From: Sulfurovum sp. NBC37-1
GTDB taxonomy: Bacteria; Campylobacterota; Campylobacteria; Campylobacterales; Sulfurovaceae
NCBI RefSeq assembly: GCF_000010345.1
Contig: NC_009663.1
Coordinates: 1,364,001-1,428,000, forward strand
Direction: 5' to 3'
DNA: 64,000 bases
Shown here in pieces: positions 23,733 through 33,488 of this stretch (within the stretch, counting starts at the first letter, position 1; each line of letters starts with the position of its first letter). A program made the position numbers and the translations under genes. The notes beneath the pieces are model-generated. The model had not been told where the DNA came from, did no database searches, and worked only from the letters and a program-made list of their open reading frames with translations.

Positions 23733-24113
23733 TTACTCTGAAACGCAGCTGTTCCCACGTGACGACCAGTTCACGATCTTTCCTTTTTTGTTCACTTCAA
23801 GATAAAGCTTGCACTGTTTGAGATCAACATCGGCTGTGGAATACCCTATGCCGTAGCCGAACGGGTACCCATAGCCGCCGAAACCGATACCCATACTCGG
23901 GTAGCTCACCAGACGCGTACGCGCGTAGACATAGACCGTATTATGGTTGGGAAGTTTATAGGTCGTATCGGGGTATCCTACCGCATGAATGAAAGTTTTG
24001 ATATCCTGCCCTACCCAACTGTTATACTTCTGCACGAATTTCTCATGCGAAGCACAGCCTGCAAAAAGTATAACTATATTCGCAAAAAGCACTGCTTTGA
24101 TATACTGTTTCAT
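23733..24113 (-). CDS. Small lipoprotein of unknown function
   Basis: 126 residues with a type II signal: MKQYIKAVLFANIVILFAGCASHEKF, lipid Cys in LFAGC. The mature part has HAVGYPDTTYKLPNHNTVYVYARTRLV, then a glycine-tyrosine run (GIGFGGYGYPFGYGIGYS) and C-terminal VDLKQCKLYLEVNKKGKIVNWSSRGNSC with two cysteines that could pair. The VG(Y/W)P(D/T)..Y segment is common in small outer-membrane lipoproteins related to SmpA/OmlA-like folds, but I do not assign it. It stands alone, convergent with the efflux operon. Confidence 0.75.
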   Translation of the reverse strand: MKQYIKAVLFANIVILFAGCASHEKFVQKYNSWVGQDIKTFIHAVGYPDTTYKLPNHNTVYVYARTRLVSYPSMGIGFGGYGYPFGYGIGYSTADVDLKQCKLYLEVNKKGKIVNWSSRGNSCVSE

Positions 24114-24239
24114 ATCCGATCCTTTTAAAATAGTGTTATTTTATCACATAATGATCAATTATATTCAAACTTATGTTAAAATCTGAAGAAATACAAGATG
24201 GCTTCACAGTGCCATACACAGCACATCAGGGACAAAACC

Positions 24240-25700
24240 ATGCCTATAAAACAAACACCTGTATGGGCCGATATTTTTAAAAGCCCTCTTCCCCTCAATA
24301 AAGGCTCATCCTTCTATTCTCTGGAAAACCCTGTAGATGCTTTTGCTGCAAGGCTCTATCTTATCGATCACGCCACAGCAAGTATTGATGTACAGTATTA
24401 TATTTACAAAAATGACAAGACTGCTGCTGAATTATCCTACCATCTCATCAAAGCTGCAGAACGCGGTGTAAAAGTACGCATGCTCGTTGATGATCTGACC
24501 ACATCCATACGGGACAAGGATGTTGCGCTGCTTGCCGCACATCCAAATATTGATGTTAAACTTTTCAACCCCAACCGTATCAGAGGTACTTTCCGTAATA
24601 TGGCACTCCTACTTGATGTTAGCAAACTGGGAAAACGTATGCATAATAAAGTCTTTATTGTTGATAGATATGCAGCCATTCTCGGTGGGCGCAACATAGG
24701 TGATGAATATTTTGCTATGAGCAAAGATATAGATTTCCTTGACTATGAGATCCTGGTTATGGGAAAAGTTTTAGCCAAAATATACCGGATATTCGATATC
24801 TACTGGAACAGTCCACTCTCGCACTTTTACGAAGAGATAATCAAATCGGATGTTTCTGACAAGGCTTACAAAAGATCTGTGAAAAAGATTACCGAATATC
24901 ATCATGCTTTTGCAAATACCCGTTTAGCAAAAAAGCTGCCTTTTTCACGCTTCACTCATAAGGTTGAAGTTGCCCATGTAACTCTTTACCCCGCCAAAAT
25001 GACCTCTCTCTATTTCGATCTTCCCCAAAAGGTCGTTTCTGATCCCAACGACATTGAAACACATCTATCAAAAAGTCTGAAAAACGCTCTGGACAGTACA
25101 AAAAAAGAGGTTATTGTCATCTCACCCTATTTCATACCAAGCCCGATGATGATGGAGACTTTCAAAAAACTCAGAGCAAAAGATATCAAAGTAACTGTTA
25201 TTACCAATTCTATGGCCTCTACTGATGTTACTGCAGTTTATAGTGGTTATAAAACCTATATTAATCCACTTTTGAAGATGGGTGTGGCACTTTATGAATT
25301 CAAAGCCCAACAGAATGAAGCAATCGAAAAAAAATATTTTAAATTCAACAGACTTTCACTACATACCAAAATGATCATCATTGACAGCGATATACTGCTT
25401 GTAGGTTCAGCCAATCTTGACCCCCGCTCGGATAAACTCAATACTGAAATATTGATGCTCATCAAGCAAAGTCAGCTCATCGGGCATATTAAATCAAAGA
25501 TCAAGAAGATAATGGACAGGAAACATCTCTATCGTCTTTCACTCATGAAACTTTCAGAACATTCCAAAAGAATGTGTATTGTCTGGGAAAGCCAGGAAGA
25601 CGGAAAGATAAAACGTTATAAAATGGTACCGAAAGCCGGTCTTTTCAGACGTATAGGTGTATATCTCTTTTCATTGCTGCCTATTGAAGGATATCTCTAA
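24240..25700 (+). CDS. clsC: Phospholipase D-superfamily protein, cardiolipin synthase C-like
   Basis: About 486 residues from the ATG at 24240, which has AGGGA 7-8 bases upstream; another ATG exists at 24198. Two HKD catalytic motifs: HNKVFIVDRYAAILGGRNIGDEYF and HTKMIIIDSDILLVGSANLDPRSDKLNTE. The start of the domain, NPVDAFAARLYLIDHATASIDVQYYIYKNDKTAAELSYHLIKAAERGVKVRMLVDDL, is the ClsC/YmdC pattern. ClsC makes cardiolipin from phosphatidylglycerol and phosphatidylethanolamine at the inner membrane. A cognate YmdB-like gene is not beside it. Phospholipase activity is the main alternative. Confidence 0.87.
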   Translation: MPIKQTPVWADIFKSPLPLNKGSSFYSLENPVDAFAARLYLIDHATASIDVQYYIYKNDKTAAELSYHLIKAAERGVKVRMLVDDLTTSIRDKDVALLAAHPNIDVKLFNPNRIRGTFRNMALLLDVSKLGKRMHNKVFIVDRYAAILGGRNIGDEYFAMSKDIDFLDYEILVMGKVLAKIYRIFDIYWNSPLSHFYEEIIKSDVSDKAYKRSVKKITEYHHAFANTRLAKKLPFSRFTHKVEVAHVTLYPAKMTSLYFDLPQKVVSDPNDIETHLSKSLKNALDSTKKEVIVISPYFIPSPMMMETFKKLRAKDIKVTVITNSMASTDVTAVYSGYKTYINPLLKMGVALYEFKAQQNEAIEKKYFKFNRLSLHTKMIIIDSDILLVGSANLDPRSDKLNTEILMLIKQSQLIGHIKSKIKKIMDRKHLYRLSLMKLSEHSKRMCIVWESQEDGKIKRYKMVPKAGLFRRIGVYLFSLLPIEGYL

Positions 25701-25785
25701 TCACAGTAATAAATACGTTTGTACCACTGTTGAATATCACCCCCACACTTGCAACAGTACCATTGCAATACTTAGGCTTTACAGA

Positions 25786-26922
25786 TTAAAAATCAAATCC
25801 GAACAGAAGCTTGGTAGTTGATTTATTGTTTCCTACTGCAGGGTCTGGATTGCTGTCATTGCTGAGTGTGTAGAGGAACTTCACGGAAAAGAACTCGAAA
25901 AGCGGGATCGTGATACCGGCATTGGCCCTGAATATCCAGTCTTCACCCGGATTTTCGATACTGGGATAATACATGATAAACCCGTCCAGTATGACACTAT
26001 TCATGTAGAGGAAGTCATCGGCCTGGAACTTCCAGTTCATTCCTGTAGCTACGGCTGCGAATTTTTTATCCGGATAGAGCATCTCGTCGACATATTTGGT
26101 TCTAACATACGCCAGTCCCAGCACCGGTTCTATCCAGCGCTCTTTCTTGAACTTGTACCTGTACCCAAAGCCTGCCGAGGGGGCCATACGGTTCTGTATC
26201 TGTCGAGGCCTGTCATAGTTCGCCCACAGAGAACCATACCAGAATAGATCATTCCTGAAATGGTTCTGATAAGTCACAATACCTACAAGTTCATCCTTGT
26301 TCTCCACCTTGGGTGTAGTGGATGTTTCGGTCGTTTCAAATTCATAGTCCACATAGAGTTTTACTTCATGCTCCGCTTTTTTGTAGGCAAGGTTGAGAAG
26401 AGCATTGGTCGTATTCTTCTGGTTCGAGCCGGTTTCACGCTCCAGGCCGAAATTGATATTTCCGGAAATATACGGTATTTTGTTACGAATGACGTTCTCG
26501 ATGGACGGATCATCATTTACAGAGACAACGAGATTGTCAATATCAGATATTTTGACTGTACGAAGGTCTTTCCCTTCCCGGACCTTGAGGTATTCCTTAT
26601 TATCCTCAATACCTTCTATTCTGCCCACGACATCCATACGCTTGAAAGAGATATGGTAGCTGTACTGTGTCGATATGGCATCGATATCTTTGTACGCAAA
26701 TCGGCTGACACCTGTACTGTAAAGCAGTCTGAAAGAGAGTTTCTCCTGCCCTACGTCTATGATCTTTCCGTAAAGTACCATGCCATGTACCACGATCATA
26801 TCTTTGATCTTCGCGTTTTCCGCACGTTCCACTTCAAGATTAAGCGGATCTTCTTGTGAAGCCTGTAGTACCGAAATCCCTATGAGGAAAATAAAAAAAA
26901 GTCTTTTGATCATTACGTACAT
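25786..26922 (-). CDS. DUF481-type outer-membrane beta-barrel protein
   Basis: 378 residues from the ATG at 26922, with AAAGGA about 8 bases upstream; ATG at 26913 is equally possible and directly opens the signal MIKRLFFIFLIGISVLQAS. An N-terminal region of about 130 residues (VHGMVLYGKIIDVGQEKLSFRLLYSTGVSRFAYKDIDAIST...) contains small SH3-like strands, followed by a barrel of alternating aromatic strands from about residue 150 (ISGNINFGLERETGSNQKNTTNALLNLAYKKAEHEVKLYVDYEFE) ending LLFGFDF, a terminal-Phe outer-membrane signature. This is the YdiY/DUF481 pattern; function unknown. Confidence 0.8.
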   Translation of the reverse strand: MYVMIKRLFFIFLIGISVLQASQEDPLNLEVERAENAKIKDMIVVHGMVLYGKIIDVGQEKLSFRLLYSTGVSRFAYKDIDAISTQYSYHISFKRMDVVGRIEGIEDNKEYLKVREGKDLRTVKISDIDNLVVSVNDDPSIENVIRNKIPYISGNINFGLERETGSNQKNTTNALLNLAYKKAEHEVKLYVDYEFETTETSTTPKVENKDELVGIVTYQNHFRNDLFWYGSLWANYDRPRQIQNRMAPSAGFGYRYKFKKERWIEPVLGLAYVRTKYVDEMLYPDKKFAAVATGMNWKFQADDFLYMNSVILDGFIMYYPSIENPGEDWIFRANAGITIPLFEFFSVKFLYTLSNDSNPDPAVGNNKSTTKLLFGFDF

Positions 26923-26995
26923 CCATATTTCCTTTGTCGGTGGCAGAACCATCCCCTGTCTGTATAATTCTACACAAAAATACTGTAACTATAGA

Positions 26996-27004
26996 GGGGG
27001 GGGG
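26996..27004. repeat. Nine-base G homopolymer
   Basis: G9 tract between the start of the DUF481 gene (26922, minus) and the end of the L,D-transpeptidase gene (27044, minus). Poly-G tracts of this length slip and cause phase variation in Campylobacter and Helicobacter. Here it is intergenic, where it could change promoter spacing of the DUF481 gene. Confidence 0.6.
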
Positions 27005-27043
27005 AAATATTTTGAATACCAGGAGGAAAATAGGAAAATAGAA

Positions 27044-27619
27044 CTATCGTCTTCTTCGGGTATATTTCTTGTTGGTTTTGTAGATGCGGCGGAGGTCGGA
27101 CCTTGCGAACTGCATATAACGATGTCGGGTAACAAGGACAGGCATTCCTACCCATGCCCAGTTGTAAAGCAATGGTATGTCTTTTTTGTCCACATGGATA
27201 CAGCCGTGCGAAGAGTAGTCTATATTGCCTTTATGCAGCGCATGGCCCCACGGTGTAAAGAAGAGACTGTAATCCATATTGTTGCTTCCGTCAGGCTCAG
27301 GGTATTTTTTTGAAGTGTAGTAGCGCTTCTTATGGAGCACGCTCCATTTTCCGGAAGGCGTAAATCCCATCTCTTCGCCCGAAGAGATACCGCCGCTCAG
27401 CCATACCGTGCCGTCACGGTCCACTGCATAGACCCTACCGTCACTGTCCTCTTCCCTGACCGATACCAGGATGAAATCCTTGCCTGTCAGATCGATATCG
27501 TGTTCATTACCGTTTTTGTCTATATAGACGAATTCCGTTTTGGAAACAGGAAGAAGTTCTCTGTCTCGCGCATGAAGAACAATGGAAAAGAACAGCAAGG
27601 CAAGTATGATACGCTTCAT
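27044..27619 (-). CDS. Exported L,D-transpeptidase (YkuD fold)
   Basis: 191 residues: signal MKRIILALLFFSIVLHARD, then a YkuD domain with the conserved HALHKGNIDYSSHGCIHVDKKDIPLLY, in which the catalytic triad His and Cys (SHGCI) are visible, preceded by MGFTPSGKWSVLHKKRYYTSKKYPEPDGSNNMDYSLFF. These periplasmic enzymes cross-link meso-diaminopimelate residues or attach proteins to peptidoglycan, and in Campylobacterota related ones shape the cell. The C-terminus is very basic (YKTNKKYTRRRR), which could bind lipid or wall polymers. It lies just upstream of the DUF481 gene on the same strand. Confidence 0.9.
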   Translation of the reverse strand: MKRIILALLFFSIVLHARDRELLPVSKTEFVYIDKNGNEHDIDLTGKDFILVSVREEDSDGRVYAVDRDGTVWLSGGISSGEEMGFTPSGKWSVLHKKRYYTSKKYPEPDGSNNMDYSLFFTPWGHALHKGNIDYSSHGCIHVDKKDIPLLYNWAWVGMPVLVTRHRYMQFARSDLRRIYKTNKKYTRRRR

Positions 27620-27678
27620 GTAAAAAACCTAATATTTTGAAATTGAATATGATTATAACATAAATGGAGAAAAACATT

Positions 27679-27701
27679 CTACCCCCCCCACGGGGAGGTA
27701 G
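27679..27701 (-). terminator. Rho-independent terminator of acnB
   Basis: On the minus strand CTACCTCCCC (reading from 27701) pairs with GGGG-GGTAG across GTG, one mismatch, and is followed by AATGTTTT. It contains a C8 run on the plus strand (27682-27689). It lies 17 bases after the acnB stop. Confidence 0.7.
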
Positions 27702-27717
27702 AAAAGAGAAGGGTTTA

Positions 27718-30288
27718 CTATTCAACCATCGCTTCAAGGTCTTCTTTGGCAACCTTGTTGAAGTTCAGGTATCTGTAGACATCATCCGTCATTTCAGGTT
27801 TGATCTTCTTGGTGACCAGCTCCATATACTCTTCGGCTGTCGGCAACTTGCCTTTGAGCGCTACAACTGCTGCAAGCTCTGCAGAACCAAGATAGACCTG
27901 GGAGTCTTTACCCAGTCTGTTGTCGAAGTTTCTTGTAGAGGTAGAGAATACATAGGCACCTTTAGCCACCTGTGCCTGGTTACCCATACAGAGTGAACAT
28001 CCCGGGATCTCCGTTCGTGCACCCGCAGTACCGAAGATAGAGTAATACCCCTCTTCGATCAGTGTATGCTCATCCATTTTTGTCGGAGGACATATCCACA
28101 GTTTCGTGGGTACCTGCCCCTCACCTTTAAGGACTTCACCCAGTGCTCTGAAAAGACCGATATTGGTCATACAGGAACCGACGAATACTTCATCGATCTC
28201 CGTTCTGAGTCCCTGCTCATGTATCTCTGTCAGTGTCTTGACATCATCCGGATCGTTTGGACAGGCAAGAATCGGCTCTTTGATCTCGTTCATGTCTATC
28301 TCGATGACCGCAGCATAATCCGCATCACTGTCTGCCTCAAGCAGTTCGGGATTTGCGATCCACTCTTTCATCTTGTCCGCACGTCTCTGAAGTGTTTGTT
28401 TGTCTTCATAGCCCTGGTCGATCAACTCTTCGATAAGTACGATGTTGGACTTGAGGTATTCGATGATAGGTTCTTTGTCCAATTTGACCGTACATGCTGC
28501 TGCCGAACGCTCTGCCGATGCATCTGAAAGCTCGAATGCCTGCTCACATTTAAGATCTTCAAGACCTTCGATCTCGAGAACACGGCCTGCAAAGATATTT
28601 TTCTTGCCTTTCTTCTCAACAGTCAACAGACCGTCTTGGATCGCCTGGTAAGGGATGGCATTGACCAGATCACGCAGAGTGATACCCGGCTGCATTTCAC
28701 CTTTGAATCTTACAAGTACAGACTCAGGCATAGTAAGAGGCATCATACCGGTTACCGCTGCGAAAGCAACAAGACCTGAACCTGCGGGGAAGGAGATACC
28801 GATAGGGAATCTTGTATGGCTGTCCCCTCCTGTACCGACCGTGTCCGGAAGACACATTCTGTTCAACCAGCTGTGGATAACACCGTCACCCGGTCTGAGA
28901 ATGAAACCTTTTCTCTCTGTCCAGAACTTTGGCAGTGTATGCTGAAGGTTGATATCGGCAGGCTTCGGGTACGCTGCTGTGTGGCAGAATGACTGAAGTA
29001 CAAAGTCTGCACCAAAGCTGAGCGCTGCAAGCTCTTTGATCTCGTCTCTTGTCATAGGGCCCGTCGTATCCTGTGATCCGACCGTAGTACATACCGGCTC
29101 GCAGTAAGTACCTGGTTTCACACCTTCCATACCACATGCTTTACCCACCATCTTCTGTGCAAGCGTAAATCCTTTGCCGTTATCTTCAGGCATATCCGGT
29201 GTCATGAACATGTCGCTTGGACTCATGCCAAGCGCTTCTCTTGCTTTGGCAGTCAAACCTTTACCGATGATCAAAGGGATACGCCCGCCTGCTCTCATCT
29301 CGTCAGGAAGTGTATTTGGCTCAAGCGTGAACTCGGAAACCACTTTTCCGTCTTTCTCGATTACACCTTCAAAAGGCTTCACCGTGATCACATCACCGGT
29401 CTCAAGTTCCGCTACCGGAGCCTGGATAGGAAGACATCCTGAATCCTCCGCTGTGTTGAAGAAAATAGGTGCGATGATATCACCAATGACCACACCACCT
29501 GTTCTTTTGTTGGGGATACCCGGAATGTCGTGTCCCATGTGCCACTGGACCGAGTTGATCCCTGATTTTCTTGAAGAACCGGTACCGACAACATCACCGA
29601 CATAAGCGAGAGGATGACCTTTTTTCTTCAATTCTGCCATTGTTTCCAAAGGGTTTTCCATTCTTGACTGAAGGAAAGAATTCGCATGAAGAGGAATGTC
29701 CGCTCTTGTAAAAGCTTCAGATGCAGGAGAAAGATCATCTGTGTTGGTCTCGCCGGGAATCTTGTAAACGGTAAGCGTGATCTCTTTTTCCAATTCAGGT
29801 TTGTTCGTGAACCACTCTGCATTTGCCCATGATTCGATCACCTGTTTTGCGAACTCGTTACCTTCATCCATCAGTGTTTTAACTGTCTCGAAGTCACCAT
29901 AAACCAAAATAGTATTTTTCAGCTGGTCTGCCGCTTCCTGAGCGATGGCAACATCCTGGTTTCTCAACGCATCGATCAGTGGCCCTATGTTGTAACCGCC
30001 AAGCATAGCACCAAGGATCTCAACCGCTTCGAATTTGGTGATAGCACTGCTTTTCGCGTCGCCCTGAACGATCGCGTTCAGAAAAGCTGCTTTTACGTAA
30101 GCTGCATCATCCACACCTGCAGGTACTTTGTTCTTCAATAGATCCAGTAGATATTCTTTCTCTACAATAGGTTCTGCTTTAAGCAGTTCCACAAGTTCCG
30201 CTGTCGCCTCAGCCGTCAATGCCAACGGCGGTACGCCAAGTTTCGCACGCTCTGCTGTGTGTGCTTTATATTCTTCTACTAAGGCCAT
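27718..30288 (-). CDS. acnB: Aconitate hydratase B
   Basis: 856 residues, close to E. coli AcnB (865). Catalyses citrate-isocitrate isomerisation, here serving the reductive or oxidative TCA cycle, and possibly 2-methylcitrate metabolism. The N-terminal HEAT-like domain ([36 protein letters not shown]) is the AcnB hallmark. The swivel domain has [27 protein letters not shown], and the 4Fe-4S ligands appear in [12 protein letters not shown] and the closely spaced [25 protein letters not shown] and [19 protein letters not shown] are active-site segments. SD CAGGAGACC precedes the ATG. It is transcribed alone, with a terminator. Confidence 0.97.
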   Translation of the reverse strand: MALVEEYKAHTAERAKLGVPPLALTAEATAELVELLKAEPIVEKEYLLDLLKNKVPAGVDDAAYVKAAFLNAIVQGDAKSSAITKFEAVEILGAMLGGYNIGPLIDALRNQDVAIAQEAADQLKNTILVYGDFETVKTLMDEGNEFAKQVIESWANAEWFTNKPELEKEITLTVYKIPGETNTDDLSPASEAFTRADIPLHANSFLQSRMENPLETMAELKKKGHPLAYVGDVVGTGSSRKSGINSVQWHMGHDIPGIPNKRTGGVVIGDIIAPIFFNTAEDSGCLPIQAPVAELETGDVITVKPFEGVIEKDGKVVSEFTLEPNTLPDEMRAGGRIPLIIGKGLTAKAREALGMSPSDMFMTPDMPEDNGKGFTLAQKMVGKACGMEGVKPGTYCEPVCTTVGSQDTTGPMTRDEIKELAALSFGADFVLQSFCHTAAYPKPADINLQHTLPKFWTERKGFILRPGDGVIHSWLNRMCLPDTVGTGGDSHTRFPIGISFPAGSGLVAFAAVTGMMPLTMPESVLVRFKGEMQPGITLRDLVNAIPYQAIQDGLLTVEKKGKKNIFAGRVLEIEGLEDLKCEQAFELSDASAERSAAACTVKLDKEPIIEYLKSNIVLIEELIDQGYEDKQTLQRRADKMKEWIANPELLEADSDADYAAVIEIDMNEIKEPILACPNDPDDVKTLTEIHEQGLRTEIDEVFVGSCMTNIGLFRALGEVLKGEGQVPTKLWICPPTKMDEHTLIEEGYYSIFGTAGARTEIPGCSLCMGNQAQVAKGAYVFSTSTRNFDNRLGKDSQVYLGSAELAAVVALKGKLPTAEEYMELVTKKIKPEMTDDVYRYLNFNKVAKEDLEAMVE

Positions 30289-30410
30289 ATTGGTCTCCTG
30301 TTTATATATGATTTTGATAGCTTAATAGTATCGAAATAGGGTTAAATCTTATTTGAATGATAAGTCTATATAAAGTAGTTATAGTTGATGTAGCGAAATG
30401 TTACAGAAAA

Positions 30411-30426
30411 AGTACCGTCCGGTACT
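30411..30426 (-). terminator. Terminator of ftsK
   Basis: Seven-base perfect arms AGTACCG and CGGTACT with a 2-base loop; on the minus strand the stem is followed by TTTTTC (complement of 30405-30410). It lies 24 bases past the ftsK stop at 30450. Confidence 0.75.
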
Positions 30427-30449
30427 CTTTTGTAGAGGTTTTTTCATGT

Positions 30450-32729
30450 TTAGAGGATCTCTCTGTTACCTTTTGCGTTCGGTGCAGAGAGTACTCCCAT
30501 CGCTTCAAGCTGCTCGATGATATTGGCCGAACGGTTGTACCCAATCTGCAGTTTTCTCTGCAGGTAGGAGATAGAGGTCTTTTTGTCGCTCAGTACGATC
30601 TGTTTGGCCTCTTCAAAAAGGGGATCAAGGTCAACCTCTCCATTCTCGCCGTTCCCCCCTTTGCCTGCGGCACCTCCGGTGACCAGATAGCTTTCATCAT
30701 ACTCAGGTGCTCTCTGTGCCTTGATGAACTCGACGACCTCTTCTATCTCTTCTTCCGTATTCCATGGGGCATGTATACGTACCAGACCCGTTGTACCCGG
30801 AGGCGTGAAAAGACCGTCCCCGCGTCCCAGCAGACTGTCGGCTCCCAAAGCGTCCAGAATGACTTTGGAGTCAATACGCGACCCGACCCTGTAACTCAGA
30901 CGGGAAGGAAGATTGGCTTTGATGAGTCCGGTCACGACATCCACCGATGGACGCTGGGTCGCCACGATCAGGTGAATACCGCAGGCCCGTGATTTCTGTG
31001 CCAGACGCGCAATAGAAAGCTCCACCTCTTTCCCTCCGTTCATCATCAGGTCCGCCAGTTCATCAATGACCACAACGATATAGGGGAAGGCTTCACCCCC
31101 TGTCTTTTTAACCTTTTCATTATAGTTTTCAATATTTTTCGTGCGTGCTTCAGCCATCAGTTTATAGCGCCGCTCCATCTCCCCTACCATATTGGCAAGT
31201 GCCGCGATCGCTTTGACCGGCTCCGTGATCACCGGAGTGATCAGATGCGGAATATCTTCATAGCTCGCAAACTCCAGCATCTTCGGATCGATCAGCATCA
31301 GTTTGAGATGCTCCGGATCGTTCCGGTAAAGCAGAGAAAGGATCATCGCGTTTATCCCCACCGATTTACCCGAACCGGTCGTACCGGCAATGAGTAGGTG
31401 CGGCAGTTTTTTGATATCTGTAATAAAGGGTTTGCCCACGATATCCTTCCCTAGAGCAACGGTCAGAGGCGATTTCGACTCTTTGAAAAGGTCACTCTCG
31501 AGGATCTCCCTGAGGTAGATCGTATCGATCTTTTCATTGGGGATTTCTATCCCTACCACATCACGTCCCGGAATGGGTGCCAAAATACGAATGGTCTCCG
31601 CACTCAGAGCCATGGCAAGGTCATCCTGCAACCCCAGGATCTTGGAGACCTTTACATTGGGTGCCGGCTTGAATTCAAACGTGGTGACCAGCGGTCCGCT
31701 GTAGGTACGTACCACATCGCCATCGACTTTGAACTGCTGCAGTTTGGAAAGAAGATCTTCTATTTTTCTGTCGATCTCCGCTTCATTGATCTTCTTGGTC
31801 TTCTTCGGAGCCTTCTGCAAAAAGTCCAGCTTGGGAAGTTTAAAGTTCTTCGGCTTTGCCACCTTCCCCTTCTCTATCTGATCAAGCAGCTTTGAATTCT
31901 CCTCCAGTTCCTCTACGATCTCCACACCTGTCTTGCTGCTGGCTGCCGGACGCTTTTCATTTTTATTTGTCAGTTCCAACGCCTCTTTGGCCTCATGTTC
32001 AAGCTCGAGTACCTCATTGAGAACAGGATCGTCTATCTCGTCAACATCTTTGACCACCCTCTCTTTGGGTTTGGGCAGTGTTTTGCTCTTCGTCGCTGTC
32101 TTTCTCGGCTTACGGGTTCTTTTGGGCTTCTCTTCGATTACATCGATGATCGGCATCATCTCATCCTCGAGTTTCGGAGAGGAGAAGGGGTTGGTGAAGA
32201 TCACTCTAAAGAACTTTTTCAATCCGCTGCCAATAGGTTTAAGCACATCTCCAAGCGAACGGCTTTTCTCTTTTTTCCTACCACGTTTTTCTTTTCTTTC
32301 CGGCAAAAGCGATCTCCAGGAGAAGTCATCTTCCAGTATGAAGACTAGAGAAAGCGTCATGACCATCAGCCAGAGCAGCCAGAGCCCCGCCTTACCGATC
32401 AGCGGAGAGAGAAAAGCAACGATCTGTGTACCGATGAAACCGATATTCTTGCTTTCAAGTACCAGGGATTCGAATAGAACAACACCTATAAAAAGGAGGA
32501 TCCATCCCAGATAGAAGTCGATCTCTTTTCTCACCTTGGGCTGAGTATAGAGTTTATAGAGCGGATAAAAAAGTATGATGATATTGACATAGGCAAAATA
32601 ACCGAAAAGATGCAGGTTCGTATCACCTACGAGCTTTCCTATATTCCCAACCAATGCCGTCTCATGAAAAAGTGTAGAAAAAGCGCCATACATGAACAGT
32701 ATAGCCGTAATGATAATAGCAATTTTCAC
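30450..32729 (-). CDS. ftsK: DNA translocase FtsK
   Basis: 759 residues, starting at GTG with AGGACAACGA upstream. Four N-terminal transmembrane helices (to about residue 150) anchor it at the division septum, a charged Lys/Glu-rich linker follows (about 150-330), then the RecA-like motor with Walker A AGTTGSGKSVGINAMI, Walker B VVVIDELADLMM, and RPSVDVVTGLIKANLPSRLSYRVGS. The C-terminal gamma winged helix (ISYLQRKLQIGYNRSANIIEQLEAMGVL) reads KOPS-type sequences and activates XerH/XerCD at dif. It moves chromosome ends during division. Shorter linker than E. coli FtsK. Confidence 0.96.
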   Translation of the reverse strand: MKIAIIITAILFMYGAFSTLFHETALVGNIGKLVGDTNLHLFGYFAYVNIIILFYPLYKLYTQPKVRKEIDFYLGWILLFIGVVLFESLVLESKNIGFIGTQIVAFLSPLIGKAGLWLLWLMVMTLSLVFILEDDFSWRSLLPERKEKRGRKKEKSRSLGDVLKPIGSGLKKFFRVIFTNPFSSPKLEDEMMPIIDVIEEKPKRTRKPRKTATKSKTLPKPKERVVKDVDEIDDPVLNEVLELEHEAKEALELTNKNEKRPAASSKTGVEIVEELEENSKLLDQIEKGKVAKPKNFKLPKLDFLQKAPKKTKKINEAEIDRKIEDLLSKLQQFKVDGDVVRTYSGPLVTTFEFKPAPNVKVSKILGLQDDLAMALSAETIRILAPIPGRDVVGIEIPNEKIDTIYLREILESDLFKESKSPLTVALGKDIVGKPFITDIKKLPHLLIAGTTGSGKSVGINAMILSLLYRNDPEHLKLMLIDPKMLEFASYEDIPHLITPVITEPVKAIAALANMVGEMERRYKLMAEARTKNIENYNEKVKKTGGEAFPYIVVVIDELADLMMNGGKEVELSIARLAQKSRACGIHLIVATQRPSVDVVTGLIKANLPSRLSYRVGSRIDSKVILDALGADSLLGRGDGLFTPPGTTGLVRIHAPWNTEEEIEEVVEFIKAQRAPEYDESYLVTGGAAGKGGNGENGEVDLDPLFEEAKQIVLSDKKTSISYLQRKLQIGYNRSANIIEQLEAMGVLSAPNAKGNREIL

Positions 32730-32904
32730 TCGTTGTCCTAATTTGTTATAGTTTCATATTAATTAATGAAGATATTATAACGTATAAACTTTAGGCATCT
32801 ATGAAAAAATGGCAAATTGTCATAAAAGCTTGTTTTTTAAGATACCCTAAACAGTATTTAAGCGATGCGGGGGTAGAATTCTTTCTACATTTCAGGATGT
32901 ACAT

Positions 32905-32989
32905 GCCGCAGTGATGGAACTGGTAGACTTGGTAGACTCAAAATCTTCTGCCTTCGGGCGTGGCGGTTCGAATCCGCCCTGCGGTACCA
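32905..32989 (+). tRNA. tRNA-Leu (anticodon CAA)
   Basis: Cloverleaf with acceptor GCCGCAG/CTGCGGT, a long variable arm (GCC-TTCG-GGC), T-arm GGCGG-TTCGAAT-CCGCC and encoded CCA. Anticodon loop CTCAAAA gives CAA at 32939-32941. Two stem positions are T-T mismatches: 32915/32929 in the D-stem and 32933/32947 in the anticodon stem, within a tandem TGGTAGACT repeat. Confidence 0.9.
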
Positions 32990-33031
32990 CCTAATGTTAT
33001 TTAGCCTGTCTGGTTTCAGACAAACTCTTTT

Positions 33032-33108
33032 GCGGGAGTAGCTCAGTTGGCTAGAGCGTCAGCCTTCCAAGCTGAGGGTCGCGGGTTCGAGTCCCGTCTC
33101 CCGCTCCA
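33032..33108 (+). tRNA. tRNA-Gly (anticodon TCC)
   Basis: 77 bases, acceptor GCGGGAG/CTCCCGC, anticodon arm TCAGC-CTTCCAA-GCTGA with anticodon TCC, T-arm GCGGG-TTCGAGT-CCCGT and encoded CCA. All stems pair well. Same cluster as the Leu and second Gly tRNA. Confidence 0.95.
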
Positions 33109-33130
33109 CTTTAACGACACATGGATATAT

Positions 33131-33205
33131 GCGGGCGTAGCTCAGCGGTAGAGCATAACCTTGCCAAGGTTAGGGTCGACGGTTCGATCCCGTTCGCCCG
33201 CTCCA
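33131..33205 (+). tRNA. tRNA-Gly (anticodon GCC)
   Basis: 75 bases, acceptor GCGGGCG/CGCCCGC, anticodon arm AACCT-TGCCAAG pattern with anticodon GCC, T-arm with GGTTCGATCCC and encoded CCA. Lies 22 bases after the other tRNA-Gly; the three tRNAs are probably one transcript. Confidence 0.95.
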
Positions 33206-33302
33206 TGATTTCTCTTACTTTTTAATTTTTTCATTTACCAATTAAGAATATCTGTTAATCCTTTATTACCCTCTATTAACTCCCATCAGTTATACTTCTC
33301 GT

Positions 33303-33431
33303 ATGAAAGGTGACAAACTCTTTCAGGAGATTTTGTTTTACTCCTTGTCCAAAATTGTAAACTTCCTTGTTTATCTCTTGGAGAGTCATCTTTTAAGACC
33401 AAAGAGCCGCCCTCCCCTTACTTCATTGTAA
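33303..33431 (+). other. Possible 42-residue hydrophobic small ORF
   Basis: ATG at 33303 to TAA at 33431, starting MKGDKLFQEILFYSLSKIV and continuing with a helix-forming hydrophobic stretch (NFLVYLLESHLL) and a Pro/Arg end. A TATACT box (about 33291-33296) lies just before the ATG and no Shine-Dalgarno is visible, so translation is uncertain. Copy one of a 19-bp direct repeat lies within it and copy two abuts its stop. It could be a small membrane peptide, a remnant, or chance. Confidence 0.25.
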
Positions 33432-33442
33432 ACTTCCTTGTT
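33354..33442. repeat. 19-bp direct repeat, two copies 70 bases apart
   Basis: ATTGTAAACTTCCTTGTTT occurs at 33354-33372 and at 33424-33442. The second copy lies in the loop of a stem made by ACCAAAGAGCC (33398-33408) and GGCTCTTTGGT (33446-33456). The 330-base gap between the tRNA cluster and ubiX thus holds structured sequence; I see no conventional gene in it. Confidence 0.6.
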
Positions 33443-33488
33443 TTAGGCTCTTTGGTTTCCCGCTATCTTAATTCTTACAATCTTTTGA

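Noticed and set aside
27718-30288. Several long open frames antisense to acnB and to other highly expressed genes
   Set aside because: These follow from codon bias of the real gene; they have no ribosome sites and no family similarity.
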